Source: a virus. Taken from it: 32,245 nucleotides of DNA. This document shows, in pieces, positions 14,801-23,283 of the stretch (positions are counted from its first letter, which is position 1; every line of letters begins with the position of its first letter). Under the pieces are notes generated by a model that was not told the origin of the DNA, ran no database searches, and saw nothing but the letters and a program-made list of their open reading frames with translations. The stretch covers positions 1-32,245 of the IMG/VR virus record IMGVR_UViG_3300023240_000069, one strand, 5' to 3'. A program made the translations under genes and the position numbers.

Positions 14801-16511
14801 TAGCAATGCCAACCTCCGCATCAGTGCTGTAAGGCGTTGGAGGAAAGGATTGCGCATTCTCCGCTGAAGGAATAATCCGTGGGGTCGTGGTCGTCGGAGG
14901 TTCACCACTCACGTTCACTGCCGGATCAACAGTTGCACGCGCCCCAGGATTAAAATTTTCAAGGTCTCCATACTTTTGTTTAATGACAAACTCCTGCTCT
15001 TGCTTTGAGAGTTTCCCCCATAGCTTAATCAGGAAGTCTTGTTCACTGGCTCCATACGGCACATCAGGCCCTGCAAACTCCTTTACGGCTTCTAAGTATC
15101 TCGCCGGAGGAATAGACTCAATGTTGCCTGTGTTAAAGCGTGCTCCACCCATCGGAGAAATAAAGCCATCGCCCTGTAGTTTAGGTGCTTGAATTTGCGG
15201 TTGGGCAACTGACCGCACAGGTGCCATTGGTTCCGGTTGACCAAATCTACTCAGAGACTTTGTGAACGCATCATCACGTAAGGCTGAGGTTCCATGACCA
15301 CCAGGCATTTGAATGTCAGTTCGTGGCGCATTGACTCCCCCAGCCGGAGTATCAACTCCTCGCAGGGAATCCATGAATGACTGTGATTTTTGGTCCGGCC
15401 TGTTGTATCTGCCCAACGAGCGCACAAAGGCGTTCTCTGTTGGCTCAGGAGTTAAGGTATAATTCTTGTTACCCGAAGTGACGCCATCAAGCAATTCTCC
15501 TTTGAGCTTTGCAAGGGCTGTTGTTGCACCCATCGCTTGAGGTTGTGGGATGTCAAGACTTGGCATGGCACCGGGTCCGGAGTACTCAGGCATACTAGCA
15601 AGGATGTGCTGTGCCTCGGGCATCTCTTGGATAAACTTCTCTACTGCATCCTCGGTTGGCTGTAGGTTGCGCGAGGATAGCCAGTTGCCAAACTTAGTTG
15701 TCAACACCCCTAACCCAGCGCCCATGCCAGCCCCGAGCGCTGTAGACGCGCCCACGCCTTCAGTGAGTGGTCTGTTGTTGTTGGCGTTATCTATCATCTG
15801 CATACCGCCACCGTAGGCAGCGCCCTCAGCGCCCATTAAACCAGCTTTGCCAGCCATCCCAGCTTTAGCAAACGCCCCAGTTTGACCGACTCCAGGAGTG
15901 ACAGCCATAGAACCAAATAAACCTGCAGCTTTACCTGCGAAACTTGATTTCGGATTAGAGTCTGACAAAGCTTCTCTGATCGAAGCTCTTTGAGAGCGCT
16001 TCTCATCCATCACTTCTTTCCCACGGATAAGCTCCATCAATTTTTCCGCTGCAGCATTACCAAGCCCGGTAAGCGGATCCATTGAGTTAAACCCTTCGTT
16101 AAACGCTCTCATAGGCCGTGTAATAGGGTCAATGTAGCGCTGACTGAATGTCGGCATCTTTATTTCCCCGAATTGCGCTTTCTTAGTTTCAAGCTCTTTA
16201 TTACGCTGGAAGGTTTCAGCTTCTTGTCGCGCTGCAAAGGCGTTGCTACGCTCAAGAGAACGGGCATTCTCAGCAGCCATTCTCCGTCGCTCACCTTCTT
16301 GGGAACCCATGGTTTGAAGCATCTGAATCAAGCCTCCGGGATTATCCCCGGAGCGCCTTTCTTGATACATCTCATACGCTTTATTGGCGTTAGCCTGAGC
16401 GCGAGCCGCAGCAGCTTCTTCTTGCTGTCTGCGCCGCTCTTCCGGGTCTTCGCCTTGACCAAGGCTTGGTGTTAGGTCAGACAAACTATTGCTGTAGAAT
16501 CTAATAGCCAT
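11835..16511 (-). CDS. Very large internal virion/ejection-type protein
   Basis: At 1558 residues this is the largest gene in the window. The first 100 residues are charged and helical, rich in Arg, Glu, Gln and Ala. Residues about 190-280 are rich in Gly and Ala, with GxxxG-like spacing (AGKAGLMGAEGAAYGGG, ALGAGMGAGLG), as in segments that insert into membranes. Residues 300-640 are Pro/Thr-rich and low in structure. The middle, near LLLNPTSLEKNVYGN, resembles a motif in large polyvalent phage proteins. In podoviruses, such proteins are packed in the head and ejected to form a DNA conduit. No lytic transglycosylase or peptidase motif is obvious. The start overlaps the previous stop by one base (TAATG). 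Confidence 0.7.
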   Translation of the reverse strand: MAIRFYSNSLSDLTPSLGQGEDPEERRRQQEEAAAARAQANANKAYEMYQERRSGDNPGGLIQMLQTMGSQEGERRRMAAENARSLERSNAFAARQEAETFQRNKELETKKAQFGEIKMPTFSQRYIDPITRPMRAFNEGFNSMDPLTGLGNAAAEKLMELIRGKEVMDEKRSQRASIREALSDSNPKSSFAGKAAGLFGSMAVTPGVGQTGAFAKAGMAGKAGLMGAEGAAYGGGMQMIDNANNNRPLTEGVGASTALGAGMGAGLGVLTTKFGNWLSSRNLQPTEDAVEKFIQEMPEAQHILASMPEYSGPGAMPSLDIPQPQAMGATTALAKLKGELLDGVTSGNKNYTLTPEPTENAFVRSLGRYNRPDQKSQSFMDSLRGVDTPAGGVNAPRTDIQMPGGHGTSALRDDAFTKSLSRFGQPEPMAPVRSVAQPQIQAPKLQGDGFISPMGGARFNTGNIESIPPARYLEAVKEFAGPDVPYGASEQDFLIKLWGKLSKQEQEFVIKQKYGDLENFNPGARATVDPAVNVSGEPPTTTTPRIIPSAENAQSFPPTPYSTDAEVGIANKVQESYGEAMESSIRQKINPAGANTTSTIRRSDLSASLSEAPTAKPKVDKQFPGAVLDDTITQKATGDEAAQWYNQFYDEGLSFGQINKVKTFNTKILPLNLQLFADKFAGKPLKFIENSVMGSDLTAKEVLENFAQHMPRRMPMPMKVAWDKAWEAVEADLSGSISKFTSSGDTLNKDMAALGQAIIVKQMKAGDFAAANDTIIMLAEKGAATGGGVQMLSAFKTLSPEGWLRMGNKQIEAAKKILLEAGHKPNEWVNAGVKNAGDKLLPEDATAIVKLYDEFHSLTRAQQFDRPGQVVLAKYKKILDNYVLPGVGDKLRSYQRVNLLLNPTSLEKNVYGNVGYNALWVAPSQAISVVADNILVRASKLKGTWVDKLLRGSLSKLSSEKTQYLPQLADNNPYKALKEGVGATYNFATKRKNFRANPNAKTSMGRAVNEVLEDSALGIDTSPAGTAVEFDTNVQNAWRDWVNADLPTFPGSLKEAKEMATFAVKYPVAKSKRVIGSLYSGTDKVVKTALKIGDRPFYQMHYDTVIHGYQKTAYKAMSEEAKKGVSMYDIEIPDAVYKQARQIGLQRTFQDLNKFSELMLDLRRAVNKGGYITSAGQKFGAGNIGAPFVLTPSNLAARAGDHTVGGVAKVAKQALNLASKGGEFDQYKFTRYIGDTVTGMGSLYVGVWMYRNGYITGGIPNDKDARVHADQQMNTGFYTMKVPGTDTWVPYDWMQPEALAIAMGADYEQNRQNGTPEDSAVLNAVGTGANTLFNQAMLQTIQRLFGGYSSTGNSNVVENATKIGAQAFSQFVPLGGMQSTLGKTFDTNKRENDDPNSIMKHGVNPMKQRMLPLTQGTNSFSRLGLPEKVDTWGEKVPEQSLIETWLSPARIRNSKPEYIDTELQRMYKESGETKQFPRYQDFELKRTKNKVVQSYSMSAEERVQYQKAYGQLAKGAVEEFMSSGDYNQMDDVERANEISSIYTDIESLLKDSYLQGRE

Positions 16512-18415
16512 TAGTGGCCACCTCCAATCGCTGAATTGTTAGAGCCTCCACTAACTTTAAATTGCGCCATTTGAGCTTTGACGCCATTAACAACAGATGG
16601 TGATACGTAGTCGGACGCCTGAAGGTTGTCGATGTAGTCATTAGCTTGCACGTATGACTCCGGCTCCATCCTTATCCTTCCGTCTCCGTCCATGTAACCA
16701 AAGTGGTCTGCAATATTACCAACTAAGATTGAGGATGTAACATCCCCGTACTCACTCTGCTTAACTCTCGCTTGAAGCTCTTTCGCTGCCAACTGCATTT
16801 TTTGCTGGTCCAGTGCTAGCCCTTGAGCCGCATTAGAAGCCATACGTCCTTCTTTCTGCTGGCTTAACGACAAGTTACCCTGCGCAACGCCTAGCTGACC
16901 TTGAGAAACGGCAAGCTGTCCACGCGAGACTTCCATTTGCGTTTTAACTGCCAAAATATCTGTCTTCAATTCCTCCGGCAAGAAGCTATTCCGGATTTCC
17001 TGCTCCACGATTTCTAACTGGCCTGACTCAAGTAACTGCCGGATTTGCTCAAACTCCAAGCGTTGCTTCTCCGGGAGAGCTTCAAGGTTAATCTTGTTAA
17101 TCTCGTTACTGATATCCAGTCCAAGCTGTTGTTTCTCTGCGGTCCGGCTGTCAGTGGTCCGGTACTCATCCCCGTATTGCCGGAGTAAACTTGGTGAGCT
17201 ACGGAGTTTGTCTAACCTTGCTGCTTCTAACTCCGGTATCATCGATTCTTGGTAGGTCATTTGCCCGCTCTTGACAAGTTGTTCACGCCTGTTGATTTCG
17301 GCCTGATAGTCACCGGAGTAAGGTGTAACCTTGTTGACATCATACTCTTGCATCATCTTATCGACCGGGAAGACATAGCCCATCTCACGGTTTGACTGGA
17401 ACTCGTTCTCAAACTGTCGTTGACGCTCAACTCGGTCTGCTTCCGTTTGACGCAGTGCCATATCCTGCATGAATTGGTCTACGTTAATATCTAGCCTGCG
17501 GTCTTCTCGTTGATTCCCTATTTCGTCCTGCCCTTTGCCATAGTTGAATTGCTCATTGTCAAAGCCTCTATCGTAGAGAATCGAATCCATCCTGGCATTC
17601 GCCTCTGCAAGCCCAGCCGTTGTCGTATCAGCGTTGAACTGTAGTTCTGCGTTTTTGTAGAAATCAAGCATTTGGTCCCGATAGGATTGATACTTGTTCT
17701 CGTCTTGTTGCTCCTTTGAACGAATCTGCTCTTGCATTGCTGACAGGTTGATATCCGTCAAGCCGGACGCAAGGGAATTGTTAAACGCTTTCTCAGCGTC
17801 GAACTTTTGGAAGTCATAATCCTTTGTCATTTCCTCTTGTTGAGAATTGAGCGAACCCATAGCCCCTTGCAATCCCTGTTGATTCATCAAGTTAGCTTGT
17901 ATCTGTGAACCTGTAGCGCCGGTGTTAGAGATGCCACGGTCAGCTAAAAATCTCTGGAAGTTGCGTTCGGCAATCGCAGCGTCTGAGGAAGTCATTTGCC
18001 GGGCTTCATCAAATCTTGGTTGCACTTTAGCGATTGACTCATTAATCGCGGCAAGCTGTCTGTCGGCCTGGCCTCTTAGCTTAGCTTCAAGGGCATCCGA
18101 TTGAGCCTGTGCGTATGCTTGTATATCCGCAGTAGAATCGTAGCTCCTATTGTACTGCTCTGGCTGTTGCCCAAAGTTATACTGACTTTGAGGCAGTTGG
18201 TTGCTGAACTGACTCGAACTCATTCCTTGTTGCTGGTTTTGCTGTTGAGGCAACTTAGAGAAGTTGTCCTGGAGCGCACCCATATATGCCCCTATAGGCT
18301 GTACATTACTCCCTGCAACCGGAGAAGATTGGTAGCCTAATGTTTGAGCAAATTGGTTATAGTCTTTGTATCCAGCCTTTTCACTGGCTGCTTTGAAATC
18401 ACTCATATTAGCCAT
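16511..18415 (-). CDS. Gln-rich coiled-coil internal virion protein
   Basis: This 634-residue protein has a glutamine- and asparagine-rich N-terminal third and long coiled-coil stretches from about 110 to 560, including repeated Q/L segments such as SRGQLAVSQGQLGVAQG. A segment near 160-190 (FLADRGISNTGATGSQIQ) resembles a pattern found in many phage structural proteins next to ejection proteins. Composition and position directly before the 1558-residue gene suggest a second ejection or internal core protein. AAGGAGGTG lies 7 nt before ATG. No enzymatic motif is seen. Confidence 0.65.
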   Translation of the reverse strand: MANMSDFKAASEKAGYKDYNQFAQTLGYQSSPVAGSNVQPIGAYMGALQDNFSKLPQQQNQQQGMSSSQFSNQLPQSQYNFGQQPEQYNRSYDSTADIQAYAQAQSDALEAKLRGQADRQLAAINESIAKVQPRFDEARQMTSSDAAIAERNFQRFLADRGISNTGATGSQIQANLMNQQGLQGAMGSLNSQQEEMTKDYDFQKFDAEKAFNNSLASGLTDINLSAMQEQIRSKEQQDENKYQSYRDQMLDFYKNAELQFNADTTTAGLAEANARMDSILYDRGFDNEQFNYGKGQDEIGNQREDRRLDINVDQFMQDMALRQTEADRVERQRQFENEFQSNREMGYVFPVDKMMQEYDVNKVTPYSGDYQAEINRREQLVKSGQMTYQESMIPELEAARLDKLRSSPSLLRQYGDEYRTTDSRTAEKQQLGLDISNEINKINLEALPEKQRLEFEQIRQLLESGQLEIVEQEIRNSFLPEELKTDILAVKTQMEVSRGQLAVSQGQLGVAQGNLSLSQQKEGRMASNAAQGLALDQQKMQLAAKELQARVKQSEYGDVTSSILVGNIADHFGYMDGDGRIRMEPESYVQANDYIDNLQASDYVSPSVVNGVKAQMAQFKVSGGSNNSAIGGGH

Positions 18416-18427
18416 GAGTACACCTCC

Positions 18428-18937
18428 TTACACGGATTGCCCGTGATTTTTAACGATAGCCCTAAAGATTATTTCCTCCAACGAGCCAGGAGTCCCGGAG
18501 CCATTAGAAACGATGCTAATAAACAAACTCGTTGAGGTAAGTTTAATAAGTATAGAACTCGCCTCATCAACCTTTTTACTTGTCAGGTAGCCGGAGGTGA
18601 GGTCGATAATTGCAGAGCCCAAGTTCCTTACTCCAACCTTTGACATAACGTCTTTAGTTGGCGCGAATGCTGAGTTGTCTGCAAAAGCCCCCAAAGATTC
18701 AGGCCCCCACACAGCAATGTGTTCATGTCCTGTGTCGCGAATTATATTTATGCTATCTAGCGCAACATAGTCGCCAACAACTCCAACGTTCGGTATTTCA
18801 ACTTGAAACATAAAATCTTTTGCTGTATACGCTGTGGTGCTTGCGCTTCTTGTTATGGTTTCTATGTGCTCTATTAGCTTCGACTTAATGCCAACGTTAC
18901 CCATTCTAATCATTGCTACTGCTGCTTCATGATTCAC
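18428..18937 (-). CDS. Small virion-module protein of unknown function
   Basis: This is a protein of about 169 residues, rich in beta strands, that I do not recognise. The in-frame ATG at 18946 touches the AGGAG and is badly spaced; GTG 18937, 9 nt after AGGAG, is preferred. It lies between the beta-rich tail protein and the internal virion protein, with 12 nt to each neighbour, so a structural or tail-accessory role is likely from context alone. Confidence 0.6.
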   Translation of the reverse strand: MNHEAAVAMIRMGNVGIKSKLIEHIETITRSASTTAYTAKDFMFQVEIPNVGVVGDYVALDSINIIRDTGHEHIAVWGPESLGAFADNSAFAPTKDVMSKVGVRNLGSAIIDLTSGYLTSKKVDEASSILIKLTSTSLFISIVSNGSGTPGSLEEIIFRAIVKNHGQSV

Positions 18938-18949
18938 TCGTAACATCTC

Positions 18950-20734
18950 CTAACATCTTGTTTTGTCGAGCGGTTGTGCTGGGAATATCAAGTTGAGCAC
19001 ACGCGCTGTCTTTGTTGCACTATCGAGCCTTAACTCAATAGACAGGTAGTTGAATCGGTGCACTGGCCCTTGAATGTAAAACGGTGTCGGCTCGTAGTTC
19101 GTATTGAAGCTGAAGTCTTCAAAATCCATGTTCTCAAAGCTGAACAGGCTAATTTTAAAGTTACTCGTGAATAACCTGCCCTCGTTACTAGAAATCAATG
19201 CCGTCTCGACATAGGTGTTAGGCTGCGGTGCTAACGTTATGTATGCGTTGCTCATTACTTTGTGTAAGTGAGGCGCCCCGAAATCCATGTACGCAAGCCG
19301 GAACAGACATTCGAAGGAATTGCCGTTATCCGCTAGCAAACCTTCCGAGAATCGGCATATATTTCCGTTAGCATCCCCAAACAGCAAGTCGTTGTCAACG
19401 ACGATGAAGCAGGTTGCCGCTATCCCGGTGTACTTATAGAACGCCTTGTGCAGGTAGTTGTGCACGAAAACAACGCCATCCGGAAAACCTATCCAGAACT
19501 CGTTCTTGTCCTTCACATGCACCATCTTAGCGGTGGATAGGTCGTAAGTAAGCAAGCTAGCCTCGACCTTTTGGCTGATACGCTTTGAGTTCGTTTGATA
19601 CTCTATTGCCGTAGAACGCCAGGCGTATATGCCTTGGTCTAATGTGACAGGGCTATTCTCAATCGTTATAACTTGGTCTACAGCGGCATTGCCTACCTCT
19701 TCACTGAGGTTGAATATCGGGAACGTGGTCAAATCCACGCCTGCCACATTCACAGTCTCTTGAATCGAGTAGTACGCTTGGTCTTGCGTGAATACCTTTA
19801 GCGTGCTGTATTGGACAATCATGCCTGTGATAGGCGTTCCGTCACCCACCTCATCAAAGCTATTTGCAGGGAAATACTCTGCGCTTGGGATGCCGTTTGC
19901 TATGTCGCTCCAATACCTTCTCGCCGGAGCTAAGGGATCGCCCCATACAAACATACGGTTAGAGGTCTTCCCTGAAAACACTTGCATGTACCTATGCCCT
20001 ACAATCTCAGAACGAGTGCCGTTGTCTTTGGTCCACTGGATTTCCACATTGTCCGTACCGTTTGATGGAGCAACCGTAAAGGTTACTGTGCCATTGGTCA
20101 GGTTAACAGAGTAGTCCACCGATACAACCATTAACACCGCATTCACATATACTTCATCAATGGAATCTATAGTAGTCTCAGCTACCTGGAAGGTCGTTGC
20201 GGAGCCACTGCCATTAAACGTCTGCGTCTTCTCACCTGTGAGTAAATTGACTTCATCAAACGCCGTTCCCCCACCTGTTGGAGGCGTCGAGATGAATATT
20301 TTAGGTCGATAACCCGACACCTCACTGTAGGTTGTCCCGTCATATGAGTAATAGCTAGCACCATCCCTGATATAAACCTTTGTGCCGAACTGTTGGAACG
20401 TTACATCACCTGTCGTGCTACACGCGCCTAGTAGCGTCTCTGTGAAGTCCGTCAAATCAAGGCTGTATATGCCGGAATCTGTAGCTACGAGCAAGAATAG
20501 GACGCCTGAAAGGTCACCGTACCAACCACCTCTAATAGGCTGTGCTGATAGAGCGTTCTTGACTTCCCATCCCGGACGCTTTTCAAGAGCTTGCTGAAGG
20601 TTGAGCCTCCAGTTATTCATGACGGAGGCTTCGCCGTCCTTGAGGTTAAGTGCGGATACATCAGACAAGTTCAGCCCCAAGAACTTACTTATAATTTTCG
20701 CTTGTTGTTCTCTGCGCCTAGTAATCCTAGCCAT
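18950..20734 (-). CDS. Beta-rich short-tail protein (tail-tube/stabilisation type)
   Basis: This 594-residue protein has a basic N-terminus (MARITRRREQQAKI), then a segment around GEASVMNNWRL and RPGWEV, which is typical of phage P22 gp10-like tail stabilisation and other podoviral nozzle-type proteins. The body is a succession of beta strands with aromatic and Gly turns, consistent with a propeller-like fold. AGGTGAG precedes ATG. Adjacent connector and ejection-type genes support a role in building the short tail. The exact P22 or T7 counterpart cannot be fixed by eye. Confidence 0.7.
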   Translation of the reverse strand: MARITRRREQQAKIISKFLGLNLSDVSALNLKDGEASVMNNWRLNLQQALEKRPGWEVKNALSAQPIRGGWYGDLSGVLFLLVATDSGIYSLDLTDFTETLLGACSTTGDVTFQQFGTKVYIRDGASYYSYDGTTYSEVSGYRPKIFISTPPTGGGTAFDEVNLLTGEKTQTFNGSGSATTFQVAETTIDSIDEVYVNAVLMVVSVDYSVNLTNGTVTFTVAPSNGTDNVEIQWTKDNGTRSEIVGHRYMQVFSGKTSNRMFVWGDPLAPARRYWSDIANGIPSAEYFPANSFDEVGDGTPITGMIVQYSTLKVFTQDQAYYSIQETVNVAGVDLTTFPIFNLSEEVGNAAVDQVITIENSPVTLDQGIYAWRSTAIEYQTNSKRISQKVEASLLTYDLSTAKMVHVKDKNEFWIGFPDGVVFVHNYLHKAFYKYTGIAATCFIVVDNDLLFGDANGNICRFSEGLLADNGNSFECLFRLAYMDFGAPHLHKVMSNAYITLAPQPNTYVETALISSNEGRLFTSNFKISLFSFENMDFEDFSFNTNYEPTPFYIQGPVHRFNYLSIELRLDSATKTARVLNLIFPAQPLDKTRC

Positions 20735-20737
20735 GAC

Positions 20738-21109
20738 TCACCTACTCACTTTTATAAATCTGTCGAAATCAATCATCTTAGACTCTTTCCCAAAAAACTC
20801 TGTGCTGGATTTAATCATCCAAGTGTCCCGGTTGTTAATATCCTCCACATGACAATAAACACAAAACTCCCTAGCGTCATACCCACCGTCAAACATAGCT
20901 TCCCCGGACAGGAGGTAGTAATGTAAGCCGTCTGAGTCTTGATATGTCGGTGGCTCTCCTTTAAGCGGATAGAGCTTTTTCTTGTTTCTTTCGTAAAGAA
21001 ACATCGCAAAACTAACGATAAGGATTGCTGAAAGAAGAAATACCAGATTCCGCTGCATGGTTAAAGCTTCGGTGCTCGTCTTCAATATCGACAAAGGATC
21101 CTGGCTCAC
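20738..21109 (-). CDS. Small one-span membrane protein in the tail module
   Basis: This 123-residue protein has a hydrophobic segment at about 20-40 (LVFLLSAILIVSFAMFLY) followed by NKKK, so the C-terminal 80 residues are probably cytoplasmic. They contain aromatic residues and two close cysteines (CVYC). GTG 21109 has GGAG about 7 nt upstream; the gene overlaps the connector gene by 98 nt in another frame. Its presence among head-tail genes is unusual. It may be a virion membrane component or an unrelated moron; no family is recognised. Confidence 0.55.
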   Translation of the reverse strand: MSQDPLSILKTSTEALTMQRNLVFLLSAILIVSFAMFLYERNKKKLYPLKGEPPTYQDSDGLHYYLLSGEAMFDGGYDAREFCVYCHVEDINNRDTWMIKSSTEFFGKESKMIDFDRFIKVSR

Positions 21110-21941
21110 GTAACCGCTCCCTTTCTTCTTCGTATTTTTCCTGAAAAAAACTGCCTGACGTCGGATCTATAAATAACGAAAACTGTGCTGCCAAAAAGTA
21201 TGCCCCGGATAAAGCGGCTACGTTGTCAACGACGAGCGTATCTGTAAGCGCTGTTATCATTACTGGCGTTGGCCTATACACTATCTTCAAAGATGCGTCA
21301 TGCTCGTTGTCCAGGATGAAGTTATTCCCTTGGGTGTTTAATGTAATGCCTATGCGGTCCCACTGCGAATCCTCAAGCACAATATCAATAAAGCGACAAT
21401 CAGCCGGTAGCGGAATCTTGATGAATCTGCGGTACTCTGGCACGACATAATATGCGTAAGAATACAGCGCATAGTTCTTTAAAATTGTGTAGTAGTTACC
21501 TGTTATGGAAATCCTTGATGTTGTCGTTCCTGCCGGAGGTGTGACGCTTCCACTAAATCGCTCGACACCGCCTGTTAGCTTTGTGTGCGTAACTAGCACT
21601 GCCCATGCTGCGCCATCATAGGCTTCAATCGTAACAACACAAGGCGCGTCCACTTCGAACGTGTATGCTTTTACCGAGCCACTGCCAGAAACGATGAGCG
21701 AATCATCGGACATTGTTTCGTCGTCGTAACCACTAGTAATCAAGTCTTTATGTACTCGATGATTGTACTCGTACTCCGAGTATGACTTACCAAATGGGAA
21801 CACTTCTTTTTGCCATAACGTCAAAAGTGACGGTGCCTCGGCATCCGTCCTAATTCTTCGCCCCGCTGTAAATGTTCCTGCGAGACAGTCTCGCATTTGC
21901 ATTAAATCGTAGGCCATATTTACAATTTCACTTGCAATCAT
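21012..21941 (-). CDS. Head-to-tail connector/adaptor protein
   Basis: This 309-residue protein is long for a T7-type adaptor. Its N-terminal helix (IVNMAYDLMQMRDCLAG) and C-terminal helices (AALSGAYFLAAQFSLF, then YEEERERLREPG) fit a podoviral connector, with an inserted beta-rich region in the middle (residues 85-165). ATG 21941 was preferred to the GTG codons at 21953 and 21950 because AGGTGG is well spaced from it. It follows a terminator that separates it from the capsid genes. The C-terminus overlaps the next gene. Confidence 0.65.
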   Translation of the reverse strand: MIASEIVNMAYDLMQMRDCLAGTFTAGRRIRTDAEAPSLLTLWQKEVFPFGKSYSEYEYNHRVHKDLITSGYDDETMSDDSLIVSGSGSVKAYTFEVDAPCVVTIEAYDGAAWAVLVTHTKLTGGVERFSGSVTPPAGTTTSRISITGNYYTILKNYALYSYAYYVVPEYRRFIKIPLPADCRFIDIVLEDSQWDRIGITLNTQGNNFILDNEHDASLKIVYRPTPVMITALTDTLVVDNVAALSGAYFLAAQFSLFIDPTSGSFFQEKYEEERERLREPGSFVDIEDEHRSFNHAAESGISSFSNPYR

Positions 21942-21955
21942 TACGTCCACCACCT

Positions 21956-21981
21956 AAAAAAGGGGAGCATAGCCCCCCCTA
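21956..21981 (-). terminator. Intrinsic terminator between capsid and connector genes
   Basis: On the minus strand a G-rich arm (AGGGGGGGC) pairs with GCTCCCCT across a TAT loop, followed by TTTTTT. It lies directly after the small capsid-associated gene and a few bases before the connector ribosome binding site. It probably lets capsid genes be transcribed in excess of the tail genes, as in other phages with a leaky terminator after the coat gene. Confidence 0.85.
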
Positions 21982-21988
21982 TTTATCA

Positions 21989-22378
21989 TTAGTTTGCAAT
22001 AGGCTCTTCAAGGACAGAGACAGTGAGAGCGTGATCCGTCAACAAACGTTTACCGGTTGCCGGAGTCGCGGTCATTGTGATTGTTCCTGCGTTAGCCTGA
22101 TACTTTGCTGACTCAAGGTAAAGCACTTGCTCCGTGCCGTCTGCGACGGTCAAAGCTCCTGCATCGCCTTTGCCAAACCAAAAACCATCCCCAACGGGAA
22201 TAGCAATCGTTACGGCTCCATGGCCCGCGCCATTCTTTACAAGAATAGCTGTACGGTGGTCTCCATCGAGAGTCATTACGAAGTCTTCCGTAGCGTTAAC
22301 TACAGAGCTTGCTGCAGCAGCCAGGACCAATGCAACACCTTCGTTAATCTTTCCTTGCGTATTAGTTACTGTCGGCAT
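21989..22378 (-). CDS. Small capsid decoration/head protein candidate
   Basis: This is a 129-residue, Ala-, Gly-, Thr- and Val-rich protein with short beta strands throughout. It lies directly after the coat gene and before a strong terminator, the usual place for decoration or head-fibre proteins. AAAGGAGG is 7 nt before the ATG. Composition and order support the call; no specific family motif was identified. Confidence 0.6.
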   Translation of the reverse strand: MPTVTNTQGKINEGVALVLAAAASSVVNATEDFVMTLDGDHRTAILVKNGAGHGAVTIAIPVGDGFWFGKGDAGALTVADGTEQVLYLESAKYQANAGTITMTATPATGKRLLTDHALTVSVLEEPIAN

Positions 22379-22406
22379 AAAATAACCTCCTTTTTCTTAT
22401 GGCATA

Positions 22407-23231
22407 TTAGATAGTGCTGATAGTACCTTCAGTCAAGCTCAAGCGGATAACCTCTTTCGGCCGGAGAATGTCAGCACCGAATACATGCCGTCCACGGATA
22501 CCAGCGCCGAAGAAGTTTGGATGCGGATTGATGACTTGGGATTCCATCATCTGGTCAGCAAACGCAATCGCACGACCTGATAGACACATTACGTAATCCA
22601 CTCCACCTGTCTGGTACACGTTGTTGGAGATATACACATCAACACCGAGCACTTTGGCATAGCTCACGCCATCACCAGCATCGGAACCGTTTTTAATCTG
22701 GAATACGATACCTGCGAGAGAGAGCATTGTCTCCATCCAAGGTGGGTATACCATCTTAATCATCTTCATCGGCACGTTGTTTTCAAGCATTACCTGCTTA
22801 GCGCGAGCAATTGTCGAGAGCACATTAGCCGGAGTAACGGTAACTGCAAACTCTTCAGGCAGTTTTTGCGCAAGTCCAAGAATGTACGTGTCGCAAATGT
22901 CCTGCAACTCATACATAGCTTCTCGCGCCTGGTCTTTTTGGATACTAACAACGGAACGCTTCTCGTCCAAGGACTCGATTTTAATACCGTAGTAGTTGTC
23001 CTGGTCAACCTTGATTACTGCGCCTGCGTCTGTAGGTTCTGTGTACGTAACACTGCCTGTGTAGGCTTGAACTGTTGGGCGATTAAGACCCGGAAATCTT
23101 ACTGTGTCACCTGACTGCTTGATTTCACCCATATATTCTGTGTAGCAAATTTGAGTCGCTGCCAGATTTTTATGCAAATCGTGAAAAATCGTTGCAGCAA
23201 TATGCTCAGGCGTTAAATTCTTAAAAGCCAT
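22407..23231 (-). CDS. Major capsid protein (HK97-fold type)
   Basis: This is a 274-residue protein located directly after the scaffold gene. The sequence shows the N-arm and E-loop-like pattern of coat proteins (GDTVRFPGLNRPTVQAY, then a YYGIKIESLDEKRS region) and a C-terminal P-domain/A-domain part ending near LRPKEVIRLSL. Typical HK97-fold coats are 280-400 residues, so this is compact. ATG 23231 follows AGAGG by 8 nt; the in-frame GTG 23240 overlaps the ribosome binding site. It should form the icosahedral shell. Confidence 0.82.
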   Translation of the reverse strand: MAFKNLTPEHIAATIFHDLHKNLAATQICYTEYMGEIKQSGDTVRFPGLNRPTVQAYTGSVTYTEPTDAGAVIKVDQDNYYGIKIESLDEKRSVVSIQKDQAREAMYELQDICDTYILGLAQKLPEEFAVTVTPANVLSTIARAKQVMLENNVPMKMIKMVYPPWMETMLSLAGIVFQIKNGSDAGDGVSYAKVLGVDVYISNNVYQTGGVDYVMCLSGRAIAFADQMMESQVINPHPNFFGAGIRGRHVFGADILRPKEVIRLSLTEGTISTI

Positions 23232-23283
23232 GCTGATCACCTCTTAGAGTATAGTAGTAGTGTGTATGAGGTATTTTATTTTC

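Noticed and set aside
12981-16475. Long open frames on the plus strand opposite the 1558-residue gene
   Set aside because: They lack ribosome binding sites and recognisable protein patterns and are explained as antisense shadows of a long coding gene.
18428-21953. A programmed frameshift in tail assembly genes
   Set aside because: No tape-measure gene and no slippery sequence with a continued frame was found; the module is of short-tail type.
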